A stretch of 64,000 nt of DNA from Azospirillum sp. SYSU D00513 (GCF_017356015.1 NZ_JAFIQV010000022.1:1-64000); one strand, 5' to 3'; positions 7,934 to 20,332 are shown, counted from the first letter of the stretch. Notes: generated from the letters alone by a model not told the origin. Translations and numbers: made by a program.

Positions 7934-8698
7934 CTAGCCCAGCGTGACCTCGGCCTCCGGGAACTCCGTCGGGCTGTAGCCGGCGTCGGCGCGGATGCGG
8001 AAGACCGGGCCGGCCGGGGTCTCGACCCGCACCGGCATCACCGGGACGAGCGGCCGTTCCCGCGCGGCCAGCACCGCCGCTCCCATGTCCGCGCAGCCGG
8101 CGAGGCGGCGCAGGATCATGCGGGTGACGAAGATCAGCTTCAGCTCGCCGGCGTCGGCCCGCGCCAGGATCGCCCGCGGCGTCGCCCAGAGCGCGTCCAC
8201 CGCCTCCCCGGCGTCGATGCGCAGCTCCTGCCCCGCCGGGGCGGGCGCCAGGTAGAAGAGCGTGTCGAAACGCCGCCGCAGGATCTCCGGCGTCACCCAA
8301 TGGGCGAAGGGCACGAGCCGGTCCGTCGCCAGCTCCAGCCCGGACCGCCGCAGGGCGTCGAGAAGCGTCTCCCCCGTGTTGGGCAGGAAGGCCGCGCGCT
8401 GCTCCTCCCCCGCCAGCCCGTCCGTTCCCATCGAACCGGCGAGCAGCAGCCCGCATTCCTCGAAGGTCTCGCGGATGGCGGCGACGCGGTGCGCGGCGTC
8501 GTCCGGATGGAGGCGGCAATGGTCCCGCCAGTCCGGGTCGTGGTCCTGCTCCTCCAGCCCGCCGCCGGGGAAGACCATGGCGCCGGGCGCGAAGCGCAGG
8601 CCGGCGTGCCGCCGGATCATCAGCAGTTCCAGCCCGTCGGCGCCGTCGCGCAGGAGGATCAGGCTGGCGGAGGGGCGCGGCTCGGCGGGAGGCGTCAT
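7934..8698 (-). CDS. NUDIX hydrolase (NUDT19-like)
   Basis: 254 residues. The N-terminal part has LILLRDG---ELLMIRRH---FAPGAMVFPGGG and a NUDIX box that is split by an insertion, ending in RETFEECGLLLA. The inserted loop is typical of the NUDT19/RppH-unrelated subgroup that acts on CoA esters or nucleoside diphosphate derivatives. A start at 8728 would add ten residues; neither start has a strong ribosome binding site. If it hydrolyses CoA it would fit the CoA-related genes nearby, but this is only a family-level guess. Confidence 0.8.
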   Translation of the reverse strand: MTPPAEPRPSASLILLRDGADGLELLMIRRHAGLRFAPGAMVFPGGGLEEQDHDPDWRDHCRLHPDDAAHRVAAIRETFEECGLLLAGSMGTDGLAGEEQRAAFLPNTGETLLDALRRSGLELATDRLVPFAHWVTPEILRRRFDTLFYLAPAPAGQELRIDAGEAVDALWATPRAILARADAGELKLIFVTRMILRRLAGCADMGAAVLAARERPLVPVMPVRVETPAGPVFRIRADAGYSPTEFPEAEVTLG

Positions 8699-8967
8699 GC
8701 TGGGTCCGGATCGGGATCGACCAGCCATCAGAGCATGGCGCGGCGCCCGCCGGTCAAGCGGGCGTGGCGCCTATGCCCTCGGCCGAATGGCGTGAGAATC
8801 ATGTGGCATGCCGTACATTCCGCTATCCGGAAAACGGTAATACCCATGATTGACCCCATGGGCGGCCCGGTCCCAGCATCCGGGCAATCCTTACATGGCC
8901 GGGCTTTTCCAAGCCCGCCTCATCCATCCCGGGCCGTCGGGCTTCCGGGCCACAGGGGTATACGCAC

Positions 8968-10443
<1,476 letters not shown>

Positions 10444-10461
10444 AGCCCGGCGCAACGAAAA

Positions 10462-10499
10462 GCGGCGGCGGTTCCGGGGATGCCCGGGACCGCCGCCGT
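10462..10499 (+). terminator. Terminator between convergent pyk and GntR gene
   Basis: A long stem GCGGCGGCGGTTCCGGG with its complement around ATG, 18 bases behind the pyk stop codon. Without a strong T run on either side, it may serve both convergent genes. Confidence 0.65.
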
Positions 10500-10545
10500 C
10501 AGTTCATGACAACGCCTTCAACACGCGCCCTGGAAGGACAGCCCC

Positions 10546-11235
10546 TTATTCCAGGAAGTCGCAGTGCTTCTCGACATGGGCGGCGAGGCCCAGGGCGTGG
10601 TCGCGGACCAGCCGTTCGGCGAGGTCGGGGTCGCGGCTTTCCAGCGCCTTGATGATCGCCTTGTGGTCCTGGATCGAGCGCTCGGCCCGGTCGGTCTGGC
10701 CGATGGTCAGCTTGCGGATGGCGCGGACGTGGATGAACAGGTTGTCGGTCATCTCCCGGATCAGCGCCGAGCCGCTGAGCGCGATGATGCTCCGGTGGAA
10801 GGCGATGTTCGCGTCCGAATACTCGTTCACATGCTCCTTCGGGCTGCTGTTCTCGAAGTCGCGGAACAGCTCCCACAGCTTGGCGATGTCCTCGGCCGGG
10901 GCATTCTCCGCCGCCATGCGGGCGGACATGCCCTCCAGCGCCGCCCAGACATGGATCATCTCGACGATCTCGGCCTTGGTCTTGCGCACGACGAAGACGC
11001 CGCGCCGGGGCTGGAGGCGGATGAAGCCCTCCTGCTCCAGCAGGGTCAGCGCCTCGCGGATCGGCGTGCGGCTGACGCCCAGCATCTCGCTGAGCTGGCG
11101 TTCGTCCAGCCGGATCTCCTCGGAGTGGTCGTAGATGTCCATCTCCATGATCGCCTGCTTCAGCGAATGGTAGACCTGGTTGCGGAACGTCGTGCCGGTG
11201 TCGAGCGGACGCACGTTGAGCGGCAGGGCGGTCAT
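10546..11235 (-). CDS. GntR-family regulator, FCD subfamily
   Basis: 229 residues. The winged helix occupies about residues 15-80 (FRNQVYHSLKQAI, LSEMLGVSRTPIREAL, LEQEGFIRLQPRRGVFVV) and is followed by an all-helical FCD ligand domain with conserved Asp/His metal-site residues (DANIAFHR, and two later His). FCD regulators usually repress until a small carboxylate binds. The start at 11235 has AAGGA upstream; the longer frame passes through the operator region. An ATACCAGAT half-site (copy 4) lies about 105 bases upstream, which suggests autoregulation. Its likely targets are the other six copies of the motif, including oxlT and fdh1BA. Confidence 0.9.
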   Translation of the reverse strand: MTALPLNVRPLDTGTTFRNQVYHSLKQAIMEMDIYDHSEEIRLDERQLSEMLGVSRTPIREALTLLEQEGFIRLQPRRGVFVVRKTKAEIVEMIHVWAALEGMSARMAAENAPAEDIAKLWELFRDFENSSPKEHVNEYSDANIAFHRSIIALSGSALIREMTDNLFIHVRAIRKLTIGQTDRAERSIQDHKAIIKALESRDPDLAERLVRDHALGLAAHVEKHCDFLE

Positions 11236-11339
11236 GGTGTCACGGTCCTTCGTGCTTCGTGTTTTCGTTTTTCCATGGGCGTCCCATTTTCCATGGATTT
11301 CCCAAGGGCGGGCCGTTGGCCGGTTTCCGCCTGATTTCT

Positions 11340-11362
11340 CGTATCTCAAATACCAGATGCGT
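11340..11362. promoter_or_regulatory. Candidate GntR operator, copy 4 (before GntR gene)
   Basis: CGTATCTCAAATACCAGATG shares ATACCAGATG with copy 5 and the GNAT pattern GTAT-N3 with the others. It lies about 105 bases upstream of the GntR start codon. Confidence 0.55.
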
Positions 11363-11433
11363 ATATTTTTTACAAAGTCCAGTGGTGCCGGCGGCATCGG
11401 CCCGGCGTGGCCGCGCGGCCGGCCAGCAGACCG

Positions 11434-12294
11434 TCAGCGCGCGGCGGCCCGAACGGCGTCGAGCAGCCCCGCCAGCGCGTCGGGCCGCCGCATCGCCAGC
11501 CCCATGACCGCGACCCCGGCCGCCCCCGCGCCGAGGCAGGCGCCCGCCGCCGCCGCGTCCTCGATCCCGCCCAGCCCCAGCAGCGGGACGGGGCTCGCCT
11601 CCGCGAGTCGCCGCACCCCCTCCGCCCCCAGCAGCGGCCCGTAGCCCGGCTTGCTGGCCGAGGCGAAGACGGGGGAGACGGTGACGTAATCCACCTCCTG
11701 CCCCGCCGCGCGCGCCAGCGCCTCGGGTCCATGCACCGACTGCCCGATCAAGGCCCCGTCCCCCAGCAGCGCCCGCGCCCGCCCGGCGTCCGCCCCGTCC
11801 GGCAGATGCACGCCCGCCGCCCCGGCGAGCAGCGCCAGCTCCGGTTCCCCATGCAGGGTGACCGTGGCGCCCCAGGGCCGCGCCGCCCGCACGAGGTCGC
11901 GGGCGAGCGCCAGCCGCTCAGGATCCGGCAGGTCCTTGTCGCGCAGGGACAGCCAGCGCAGCCCGCCGGCGAACAGCCGCTCCGCCAGCAACGGAAGCGG
12001 CGCCGCCGCCTGCCAGCGGTCGGTGATGACGAGGAGTGGCGGCACGGGAAGCTGGAAGGCCTGCGCGAACTCCATCCGGGTCATGCCAAGCCGCTGCCGC
12101 AGGACCTTCACGCGCGAAACCCGGCGCATCCTGGCCAGTTGCTCGGGTGCGAGCGGTTGCGCATCGGGATCGTCCTGAGCGGCGGCCAGGATCTCCTCGT
12201 CGGTCATGGCCTCCAGCCGTGCGCAATCGGTGTCGCCCCGGGGCGGAGCCTCACCACTCTTCACGGTCACCAGCGTGGTATCGGTCTTGTTCAT
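11434..12294 (-). CDS. thiE: Antitoxin HTH domain fused in frame to thiamine-phosphate synthase
   Basis: 286 residues. Residues about 85-286 are a ThiE barrel: PPLLVITDRW, LSLRDKD, LHGEPELALLAGAAGVHLP, SVHGPEAL, YVTVSPVFASASKPGYGP, and GLGGI-DAAAA. ThiE joins the pyrimidine and thiazole parts to thiamine phosphate. Residues 1-83 are unrelated: MTDEEILAAAQDDPDAQPL and VLRQRLGMTRMEFAQAFQLP match the antitoxin downstream of BrnT/DUF497 toxins, cut in the middle of its helix-turn-helix. A GTG codon at the join could start ThiE alone, without an obvious ribosome binding site. The upstream frame overlaps the remains of brnT. thiC lies 12 kb away. Confidence 0.85.
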   Translation of the reverse strand: MNKTDTTLVTVKSGEAPPRGDTDCARLEAMTDEEILAAAQDDPDAQPLAPEQLARMRRVSRVKVLRQRLGMTRMEFAQAFQLPVPPLLVITDRWQAAAPLPLLAERLFAGGLRWLSLRDKDLPDPERLALARDLVRAARPWGATVTLHGEPELALLAGAAGVHLPDGADAGRARALLGDGALIGQSVHGPEALARAAGQEVDYVTVSPVFASASKPGYGPLLGAEGVRRLAEASPVPLLGLGGIEDAAAAGACLGAGAAGVAVMGLAMRRPDALAGLLDAVRAAAR

Positions 12295-12570
12295 GGCGCG
12301 TCGCCCTCCGGGCGGAGATGATGCGGCATTTGTTCTCGTCCCGCATGGTGGCGACCACGAACAGGACGTTGCCGTAGGCCATGCCGATCACCTGCATGCG
12401 CTTCATCCGGGACGACACGTTCATGCGGATTCGCGAGTCGGCGCCCTTCCTTAAGGGCCGGAATGGCATCCTCGAACGACAGGCCGTGCGTCTGACGGTA
12501 CCGGAATCCGGCAGTTCCGTGCAACGGCGCGCCATGCGTTTCGGCCGTTGAAGCCGGCCAATGCGCTGAA
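12251..12570 (-). pseudogene. brnT: Frame-disrupted BrnT/DUF497-type toxin gene
   Basis: Two minus-strand frames carry successive parts of a BrnT toxin. One has HGLSFEDAIPALKEGRRLANPHERV. The next has QVIGMAYGNVLFVVAT followed by CRIISARRATRHEQDRY, the typical BrnT C-terminus that overlaps the antitoxin start. The junction lies near 12400-12450. The usual N-terminal F-WDP-K--N--KHG block is not readable. The toxin is therefore probably inactive, which fits loss of the antitoxin C-terminus in the adjoining fusion. The 5' limit is approximate. Confidence 0.7.
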
Positions 12571-13016
12571 TGGTGCGCAGCGCTCCGCGACGGGAGCATC
12601 GCGCCGCCCGCCGAGCCGACGACCACGAGCATCGCTCCTCCGACTCGCCGATTCGGCCCCATGTCCGCACGCGGTCACAGCGCCCGGCCGCCCCGCCCGC
12701 CATCCAGAAGTATAGGTAGAGGTGAAAGCCGGGGTCCTATGCGGATGGGCGGGATTGACCAGGGAATCCGCGAAAGACGGCCCTGACGGCCCGGAGGCGG
12801 TCGGGACGGGAAGGGAGAACAAGCATCGAACCTCAATCCGTCACGGCACGGATTCGCGCCGAATCGCGGAATCTTTTTAGCTTGCGAAATCGTATGATGA
12901 AGGAAACGTTAATTTTTATCGTTCGCCTTCGCGGCCGCGTTCTGGCAGGTTCGCCTCACCAGTCATTCACCCCGTCCTGCTCCGCAAGGAAAGGGATCAG
13001 AAAAGGAGATACGATC
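12571..13016. other. Intergenic stretch before the response regulator
   Basis: No convincing gene. The left half is GC-rich. From about 12868 to 12925 it becomes AT-rich (TTTTTAG, AATTTTTATCG), a likely promoter area for the response regulator gene. A ribosome binding site AAAAGGAG lies at 13001-13008. Confidence 0.4.
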
Positions 13017-13376
13017 GTGAAGGCCATCGTGGTAGAAGACGACGCCGTCGTTTCTCTCTATATCAAAATGGTATTAAAAGATTTGGGACACGATGTCTGT
13101 GCCGTTGCGGCAACAGTTCCGAAAGCCATTTCCGACATCGAATGCCACAAGCCGGATTTTGTTACCTGTGATGTCAGCCTGGCCGGCAAAGGTTCGGGCG
13201 CCGAGGTGGCGCGGGCGGCTTATGAGCGGTGGGGCATCAAGACCCTGTTCATCTCCGCCAACATCGACAGCGCTCTCCGTAAGGAGACCGAGGATCTCGG
13301 CCCGCTCGGCTATGTGTCCAAGCCTTTCGTGACGGGCACGCTGGCGAGCGCGCTGGCCTTCGCCGCGCTGAACTGA
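13017..13376 (+). CDS. Single-domain response regulator
   Basis: 119 residues, one receiver domain with no output domain. The acidic pair is ED-D at residues 7-9, the phospho-acceptor is Asp52 in FVTCDVSL, and the conserved Lys is in YVSKPF near residue 104. The start is GTG at 13017 behind AAAAGGAGAT. Such stand-alone receivers act through a phosphorelay partner or by protein binding, as CheY and CpdR do. No histidine kinase lies beside it. Codon use and local AT content at its 5' end differ slightly from neighbours. The partner is unknown. Confidence 0.88.
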   Translation: MKAIVVEDDAVVSLYIKMVLKDLGHDVCAVAATVPKAISDIECHKPDFVTCDVSLAGKGSGAEVARAAYERWGIKTLFISANIDSALRKETEDLGPLGYVSKPFVTGTLASALAFAALN

Positions 13377-13768
13377 TCCGCCCCGGCGCCAGGATCTCCC
13401 GCGCGGCCCGCAGGATTTCGGTCGGGCGCAGGCGCCGCCGATCCCCGCCCCGCCATCCATAGGTTCCTTTCCCCGACTTTTGTGACCATGCGCCTCCTGT
13501 CCTTTCCCCATCCCGCAGCGGTTCCGGGCCTGACGGCCCGCGCCTTGCCCGCCGCGCGGACGCCGTGCTTCCGAATGGCCGAGGCAGCCCGCCCGGCGGC
13601 CTCGGCCGGCCCCAGCGCCGGAACCGCCCGTGGCCGTTCCCCTGCCCTCCGGCCCGTGTTCCGCGCCAAGACGCGTTGAGCCGCCGGGGTGGCCGGGCGC
13701 CCTGTCCTGCCCGCACCCTTTCCCTCCGACGCCAGCCGAACCCCACCCTGACCCAAGGAGCCAAGACC
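13377..13768. other. Intergenic stretch before bactofilin
   Basis: About 390 bases with several short open frames, none with protein-like composition or a ribosome binding site. An AAGGAG for the bactofilin gene lies at 13755-13760. Nothing else recognised. Confidence 0.4.
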
Positions 13769-14497
13769 ATGTTGTTCGGACGACGAAACCAGACCTCCGG
13801 CACGGCGGAAGCCGCCACCGCGCCGCCGCCCGCGGAACAGCCGCCGGCCTCCGCCGCGCAGACCATCGCCCAGATCAACGACGCCCCCACCTTCAGCCCG
13901 CTCGCCAGCAAGGACACCGACATGAACGCCCCCACCGTCACGCCCGTCCTGGACACCGTTCCGCCGCAGTCCTCCAGCCGGACGGACGTTCCGCGCAAGC
14001 TGATCGACCGCCCGGTCGCCGTCCCGCGCCGGATGCCGGAGAGCGCCTCCGCCCCGAAGGCGCCCGCCGCCGTGGCGGAGCCGGCGCCGGCCTCGGCCGA
14101 GCCCCGCCGCCTGATCGTCGGGCGCGGCATCTCCCTGTCCGGTGAGATCGGCGCCTGCGACGCGCTGGTGATCGAGGGCACGGTGTCCGCCAAGCTGCAC
14201 CAGGGCCAGTCGCTGGAGATCGCGGAAAGCGGCCTGTTCAACGGGTCCGTGGAGGTGCAGGACGCGGACATCGGCGGCCGGTTCGAGGGCAGCATCACCG
14301 TGCGCGGCCGGCTGACCGTGCGCGCGACCGGCAAGGTCACCGGTTCGATCAAGTACGGCGAACTCGGCGTCGAGGCCGGCGGCCAGCTGGCCGGCGACAT
14401 CCAGTCCGTGACGCCCGCCAGCACCAACAGCGCCGCCAAGCCGGCCGCCGCTCCCCTGGCCGCCGCCGCGACGGCCTTCGCGGGCGCTGCCGAGTAA
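13769..14497 (+). CDS. Bactofilin with long N-terminal linker
   Basis: 242 residues. The bactofilin beta-helix (DUF583) covers about residues 112-215, with repeated turns GEIGACDALVIEGTVSAKL, LEIAESGLFNGSVEV, ADIGGRFEGSITV and GKVTGSIKYGELGVEAGGQL. Bactofilins polymerise into cytoskeletal filaments at the inner face of the membrane and guide cell shape or stalk formation. The first 110 residues are rich in Pro, Ala and Thr and probably unstructured. The start ATG at 13769 follows AAGGAG. A GC-rich hairpin (14514-14544) lies behind the stop. Confidence 0.9.
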   Translation: MLFGRRNQTSGTAEAATAPPPAEQPPASAAQTIAQINDAPTFSPLASKDTDMNAPTVTPVLDTVPPQSSSRTDVPRKLIDRPVAVPRRMPESASAPKAPAAVAEPAPASAEPRRLIVGRGISLSGEIGACDALVIEGTVSAKLHQGQSLEIAESGLFNGSVEVQDADIGGRFEGSITVRGRLTVRATGKVTGSIKYGELGVEAGGQLAGDIQSVTPASTNSAAKPAAAPLAAAATAFAGAAE

Positions 14498-14790
14498 CCT
14501 GCCGCCACGGATTCCGCCGGGGCCGGCGAACAGCGCCCCGGCGGACCGCCATGCCACCCGCCAGCCATTCGCGCCGCCCGCCGTGACGGGCAAAGGGAAG
14601 CCTACCCACATAGGCTTCCGATGAGGTGACCCTGCGGGACCAGGACGGCCTTCCCCGCGACGCGCCCTTCGGCGCCGGTGCACCGGCGGCCGGGCCGAAC
14701 CGGCCTGTCCGACGCGGCCTGCCCGCGGCCACCCTCGCCCCTCCCCTGCTTTCCAAGCCTTCCCGCCTCAGCCAACCCGAGGACACGCCC

Positions 14791-15471
14791 ATGCTGCCCG
14801 ACCGACAGGAACACCCGATCCATGACATGGCGGAACTGCCGGAGCCTCAGGCAAGGACGATCTCGCGCCGTGGCATCCTCGCCGGCCTCGCCGCCTTCGC
14901 CACCATCGGCGCGCCGCCCCTGACGGGCGAAGCCGCCGCCCGCCCGGTCCAGCCCGGCACGCGCAAGGGGCGGAGCCTCGCGAAGGGCGTGGGGAGCAGC
15001 ACCCAGGACGACAGGAGCCCGAAGGTGCGCAGCCTGCGCCTGGTCCACATGCACACCGGCGAGGCCTTGTCGCTGCCCTACCGGCGCGGGAACGACTATG
15101 ACCGGGCGGCGCTCGGCCAGCTGAACCATTTCTTCCGGGACTGGCGCACCGGCGACGTGCAGCCGATCGACCCCGGCGTTCTGGACATCATGTGGGAGGT
15201 GCAGCGCGCCTGCCGGACCAAGAGGCCGATCACCATCTTGTCCGGATTCCGGACCATCGGCACGAACCGCATGCTCCGCGCCCGGCGCGGCGGTGCCGCC
15301 GAACACAGCCTGCACCTCGTCGGCAAGGCCATCGACTTCACCTGCACCGACGTGAACGTCACCGCGCTTGCCCGCCACGCCCTGTCCCTGCGTCGCGGCG
15401 GGGTCGGCATCTACCCGGACAACGGATTCGTGCACATCGACTGCGGGCCGGTGCGGACGTGGAATGGGTAG
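14791..15471 (+). CDS. DUF882/YcbK-type M15-like peptidase, Tat-exported
   Basis: 226 residues. A twin-arginine signal is visible at SRRGILAGLAAFATIGAPP (residues 25-43). The mature part has the DUF882 (peptidase M15-like) signatures SGFRTIGTNRML, AAEHSLHLVGKAIDF (zinc His and Asp) and GFVHIDCGPVRTW (last zinc His). Members cleave or bind peptidoglycan in the periplasm. The start at 14791 has CGAGGA upstream. It follows the bactofilin gene by about 290 bases, and bactofilins in other bacteria recruit peptidoglycan hydrolases of related type, so a functional pair is plausible. Confidence 0.87.
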   Translation: MLPDRQEHPIHDMAELPEPQARTISRRGILAGLAAFATIGAPPLTGEAAARPVQPGTRKGRSLAKGVGSSTQDDRSPKVRSLRLVHMHTGEALSLPYRRGNDYDRAALGQLNHFFRDWRTGDVQPIDPGVLDIMWEVQRACRTKRPITILSGFRTIGTNRMLRARRGGAAEHSLHLVGKAIDFTCTDVNVTALARHALSLRRGGVGIYPDNGFVHIDCGPVRTWNG

Positions 15472-15598
15472 AGGGCATTAGCCGTGGCCGCGCCAACGGC
15501 TGAATGACGGGAAGCCGGACACCGGGCGCTCCGAACGGCGGCACCCGATGCAGAAGGGACAGTTCCCCGCCTCCGGGACTCTCAAAATCCGGCAGAAC

Positions 15599-17722
15599 CT
15601 AGAACTTGCGGGCGGCCGCGAAGAAGGATTCCACTTCCGCCGTCAGTGCCTGGGAGCGCTGACCGACAGCGTCCGCCGATGTCAGCACCTGCGAGGCGGC
15701 GTTGCCTGTCCCGGCAGCGGCGCCACGTATTTCGCCAACGATGCTGCTGACCTCCTGCGCGCCGAGTGCCGCCTGCTGGATGTTGCGGACGATCTCCACG
15801 GTGGCGGCACCCTGTTCCTCCATGGCCAGTGCGATCGTGGATGCGATCTGGCTGACGTGAGTGATGGTGTTGCCGATGCCACGCATCGATCCGACCGTGC
15901 GTTCCGTGACCGCGCGGATTTCCTCCACCTGCACCACGATGTCGCCAGTCGCCTTGGCGGTCTGGTTCGCGAGGCTCTTCACCTCATTGGCAACGACAGC
16001 GAAGCCCTTGCCCGCCTCGCCTGCGCGAGCAGCTTCGATCGTGGCGTTCAGTGCGAGCAGATTGGTCTGGGCCGCGATCGACTGGATCAGTGTGACCACA
16101 TCGCCGATCTGTTGAGCCCTTTGCGCCAGGGCATCGACCGTCTTATTGGTGCTTTCCACGTCGGCCACCGCCACACCGGCAACTCGCGCCGCATCATTGA
16201 CTTGCCGGGTGATTTCGCGGATCGAGGCAGACAATTGATCCGTCGTCGTCGCGACAGCCTGAACGTTGCCGGAGGACTGGCTGGCCGTGGCCGCGACCGA
16301 GGCCGCCTGATCATCGGTGCGGTCAGCAATGGACGAAAGGTCTTCCGCCGTCGTCCTCAGTTGCACGGCAGAAGAGGCAAGCTCCCTGGACAGACCACTC
16401 GCCTTGGCCTCGAAGTCCCGCTGCAATTCAGCAAGCGCACGCGCGCGGCTCTCTCGTTCCTGCCATTCAACCTTCCGAGCCTGATCCAGGTCGCGAGCCC
16501 GGATCAAGCCGGCTTTGAAAACATCGACCGCGCGCGCCATGGTTCCTGTCTCGTCCCTACGGTCAAGTGCCGGGATCGGCGTTGCAAGATCGCCGTCGGC
16601 CAGACGCGCCATCGCCGATGTCATCGCCGTCAGGGGACGCGCCAGCCCACCACCGATCATCAGCGCGACCACGGCGCCGAAGGCGATGCTGATCAAACCG
16701 ACCATGGCCGACAGTTGGGTCAACCGGTCGGCATTCGCCATGATGCTGGCCTGCGGCACCGCCACCAAGAAGGACCAGGCGGTCTCGGCCTGGCCGAAGC
16801 GAATTGGCAGCACACGAAGGTGATGGGGCTGGCCGGCAAGCATCACCGTGTCCTGGAACACACGCCCCTCGCTCACCGCGGACCGCACCTCGGCGGGCAG
16901 ATCATCACTGACTTGCGACAGCCGGGACGCGTTGGGATGAGCGACATATCGCCCCGAAGGCGACAACACGGCCACATAGCCGTCACCGTAAGGACGGACC
17001 GACTGCACGATCTCCGTCAGACCCTGGAGTGACAGATCGACTCCAGCCACACCGATGACGTTCCCGGCATCGAGCACCGGCATGGCGGCGCTGGCCATCA
17101 ACTGCTTTGTGAATTCGTCAAGATAGGGTTCCGTCACCACCTCCTTCTTCGCGGTGGCGGCGTCCTTGTAATACTCCTTCTCCTGGACTTCCTCGTAGCT
17201 GACACCCTCGCTGTCATCGGCTTTGGGTCCGGTCTCGCCGGGCAGCCACAACAGGCTCATTCGTCCAGTGTTGGGCAGGCCCAGGATTTCGTCTGTGCGT
17301 GTGGCGAAATGAGCGTCGCGGCCGTCGAAACCATCATCGGCCATATCGACCCAGACTCCAGCGAAAGCCGGGTTTGAAGCCAGACGCTGCAAGTACCGGT
17401 TCACGACCTCCCGCCTGGGCGACTGGGTGCTTCGCTCCGCGTCGATGAGATCGGCAATGCTTCGGGCGCTGTTCAAGGCATGGGTGATGCCTGCCGCAAC
17501 GCGGACAGCCTGATGTTCGGCAATTTCGGATGTCAGTGTTATCGCTGCCTTCTGGGCTGCTTGGCGCGACAGCCAAAGCGATATCCCGGTGAACGCTGTT
17601 GTGCTTGCCACCAGTACGGCCACCATTCCGACCACGATCTTTGTCCGCAACCGGACTTGCCACCAACGTGCCACGACCACCCATCCCCACAAACAATGCA
17701 ATGCTGATTGATTTAGGACCAT
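15599..17722 (-). CDS. Methyl-accepting chemotaxis protein with double Cache sensor
   Basis: 707 residues. A membrane helix near residues 25-50 precedes a periplasmic dCache domain (about 60-330) with the typical WVDMADDGFDGRDA, YYKDAA, EPYLDEFT and GVAGVDLSL elements. A second helix near 340-360, a HAMP domain (LARPLTAMTSAMARLADGDL) and a cytoplasmic signalling hairpin follow, with the tip [30 protein letters not shown]. dCache receptors of this form often sense amino acids or small carboxylates. The exact start is uncertain; the first 15 residues are not conserved-looking. No che gene is adjacent. Confidence 0.9.
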   Translation of the reverse strand: MVLNQSALHCLWGWVVVARWWQVRLRTKIVVGMVAVLVASTTAFTGISLWLSRQAAQKAAITLTSEIAEHQAVRVAAGITHALNSARSIADLIDAERSTQSPRREVVNRYLQRLASNPAFAGVWVDMADDGFDGRDAHFATRTDEILGLPNTGRMSLLWLPGETGPKADDSEGVSYEEVQEKEYYKDAATAKKEVVTEPYLDEFTKQLMASAAMPVLDAGNVIGVAGVDLSLQGLTEIVQSVRPYGDGYVAVLSPSGRYVAHPNASRLSQVSDDLPAEVRSAVSEGRVFQDTVMLAGQPHHLRVLPIRFGQAETAWSFLVAVPQASIMANADRLTQLSAMVGLISIAFGAVVALMIGGGLARPLTAMTSAMARLADGDLATPIPALDRRDETGTMARAVDVFKAGLIRARDLDQARKVEWQERESRARALAELQRDFEAKASGLSRELASSAVQLRTTAEDLSSIADRTDDQAASVAATASQSSGNVQAVATTTDQLSASIREITRQVNDAARVAGVAVADVESTNKTVDALAQRAQQIGDVVTLIQSIAAQTNLLALNATIEAARAGEAGKGFAVVANEVKSLANQTAKATGDIVVQVEEIRAVTERTVGSMRGIGNTITHVSQIASTIALAMEEQGAATVEIVRNIQQAALGAQEVSSIVGEIRGAAAGTGNAASQVLTSADAVGQRSQALTAEVESFFAAARKF

Positions 17723-18234
17723 TATATTAGAAATTTATCAACAGCCAAACGCAAAGAGAGAGGCATTCTCATCTCTTAACTTTCTTTAACACAGTGTTTC
17801 AGATTCTAAACATGGGCTACTGAAGCATGAAGTCTGCACTCAGCCATCCCGGATCTCTGTTGCGCAGCAGAGAGAAGTTTTGCTGGATGTGGAACGGAAG
17901 CTTTCACCTCCGCTGTTCGAGGCCTGCCGCCGGCGTGGCGAGGCGCTGCCCCGGTGTCCGCAGTGCCAGAAGATGCCGAGGGGACCGTCGCATTCCTGAA
18001 CCAGGAGTCTTGGCCGATGGGCATCACCACACCGTCGATGACGTTCATTGCTGTTCGGAATGGCTCAACCCTTTGTCGTGACTTGCTTTTCGGCCTCCCC
18101 TTCCACATTGCGAAAAGCTTTCCGCAAACCGTTGCCTCCCCACGCCGAGCGCGCCACTCTGCGGCCATGCAGGATGATCCGCTGGACGATCATTCTTTGA
18201 AAAAACGCATGTGATTCAAGCGAGGAGGCCGGTT
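17723..18234. other. Intergenic stretch between chemoreceptor and gcl
   Basis: The first 100 bases are AT-rich and are the likely promoter region of the minus-strand chemoreceptor gene. The rest contains short frames on both strands. One plus-strand frame near 17870-17995 reads like a small zinc-ribbon remnant (CRRRGEALPRCPQCQKMP) but has no start signal. No confident gene. A CGAGGAGG ribosome binding site for gcl lies at 18221-18228. Confidence 0.4.
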
Positions 18235-20004
<1,770 letters not shown>

Positions 20005-20332
20005 TCGGCGGGCGGCGGTTCCTCGCTCTCCGGGGAACCGCCTTCGTGCGCATCGTGATGCCGTGATTGAAGGAACACCGGCCACTTAGCCGTCACCCCC
20101 GCGAAAGCGGGGGTCCAGGACTCCCCCGGAACGACCCTTATGGGAACGTCTGGATCCCCGCTTTCGCGGGGATGACGGAAAAGTGGTTTTCCTTCGATGG
20201 CGTGCTGAAAAGCACAGCCTACCGGCCCTCACCCTCCCTCTCCCCGGTGGGGAGAGGGCCGGAATTCGCGGTTCCCTTTTCTAAATCCTATTCCTCCTTT
20301 CCAACGCGCCTCATCCAGACCGGGAGCCGAGC
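20005..20332. other. Intergenic stretch between gcl and iclR-type gene
   Basis: Contains the palindromic repeat at 20085-20180 and a CCCTCTCCCCGGTGGGGAGAGGG inverted repeat at about 20234-20263. No gene. The promoter of the IclR gene is probably near 20275-20310. Confidence 0.4.
20085..20180. repeat. Palindromic intergenic repeat, copy 1
   Basis: CGTCACCCCCGCGAAAGCGG followed after about 50 bases by the inverted form CCCCGCTTTCGCGGGGATGA. Each arm is itself a perfect hairpin around CGCGAAAGCG. The same unit occurs at 59480-59570 and, degenerate, at 59285-59430. It resembles widely spread REP-type elements. Confidence 0.75.

Noticed and set aside
8955-8965. GGTATACG just before pyk as an operator copy
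   Set aside because: Only the central GTATAC matches and it overlaps the ribosome binding site; no outer GGAT or ACCAGA.
13482-13679. 65-residue frame ahead of bactofilin
   Set aside because: Ala/Pro/Arg-rich with no start signal, typical of random frames in GC-rich DNA.
17806-18214. Overlapping open frames between the chemoreceptor and gcl
   Set aside because: No ribosome binding site and no protein-like pattern; the zinc-ribbon-like piece is too short to support a gene.
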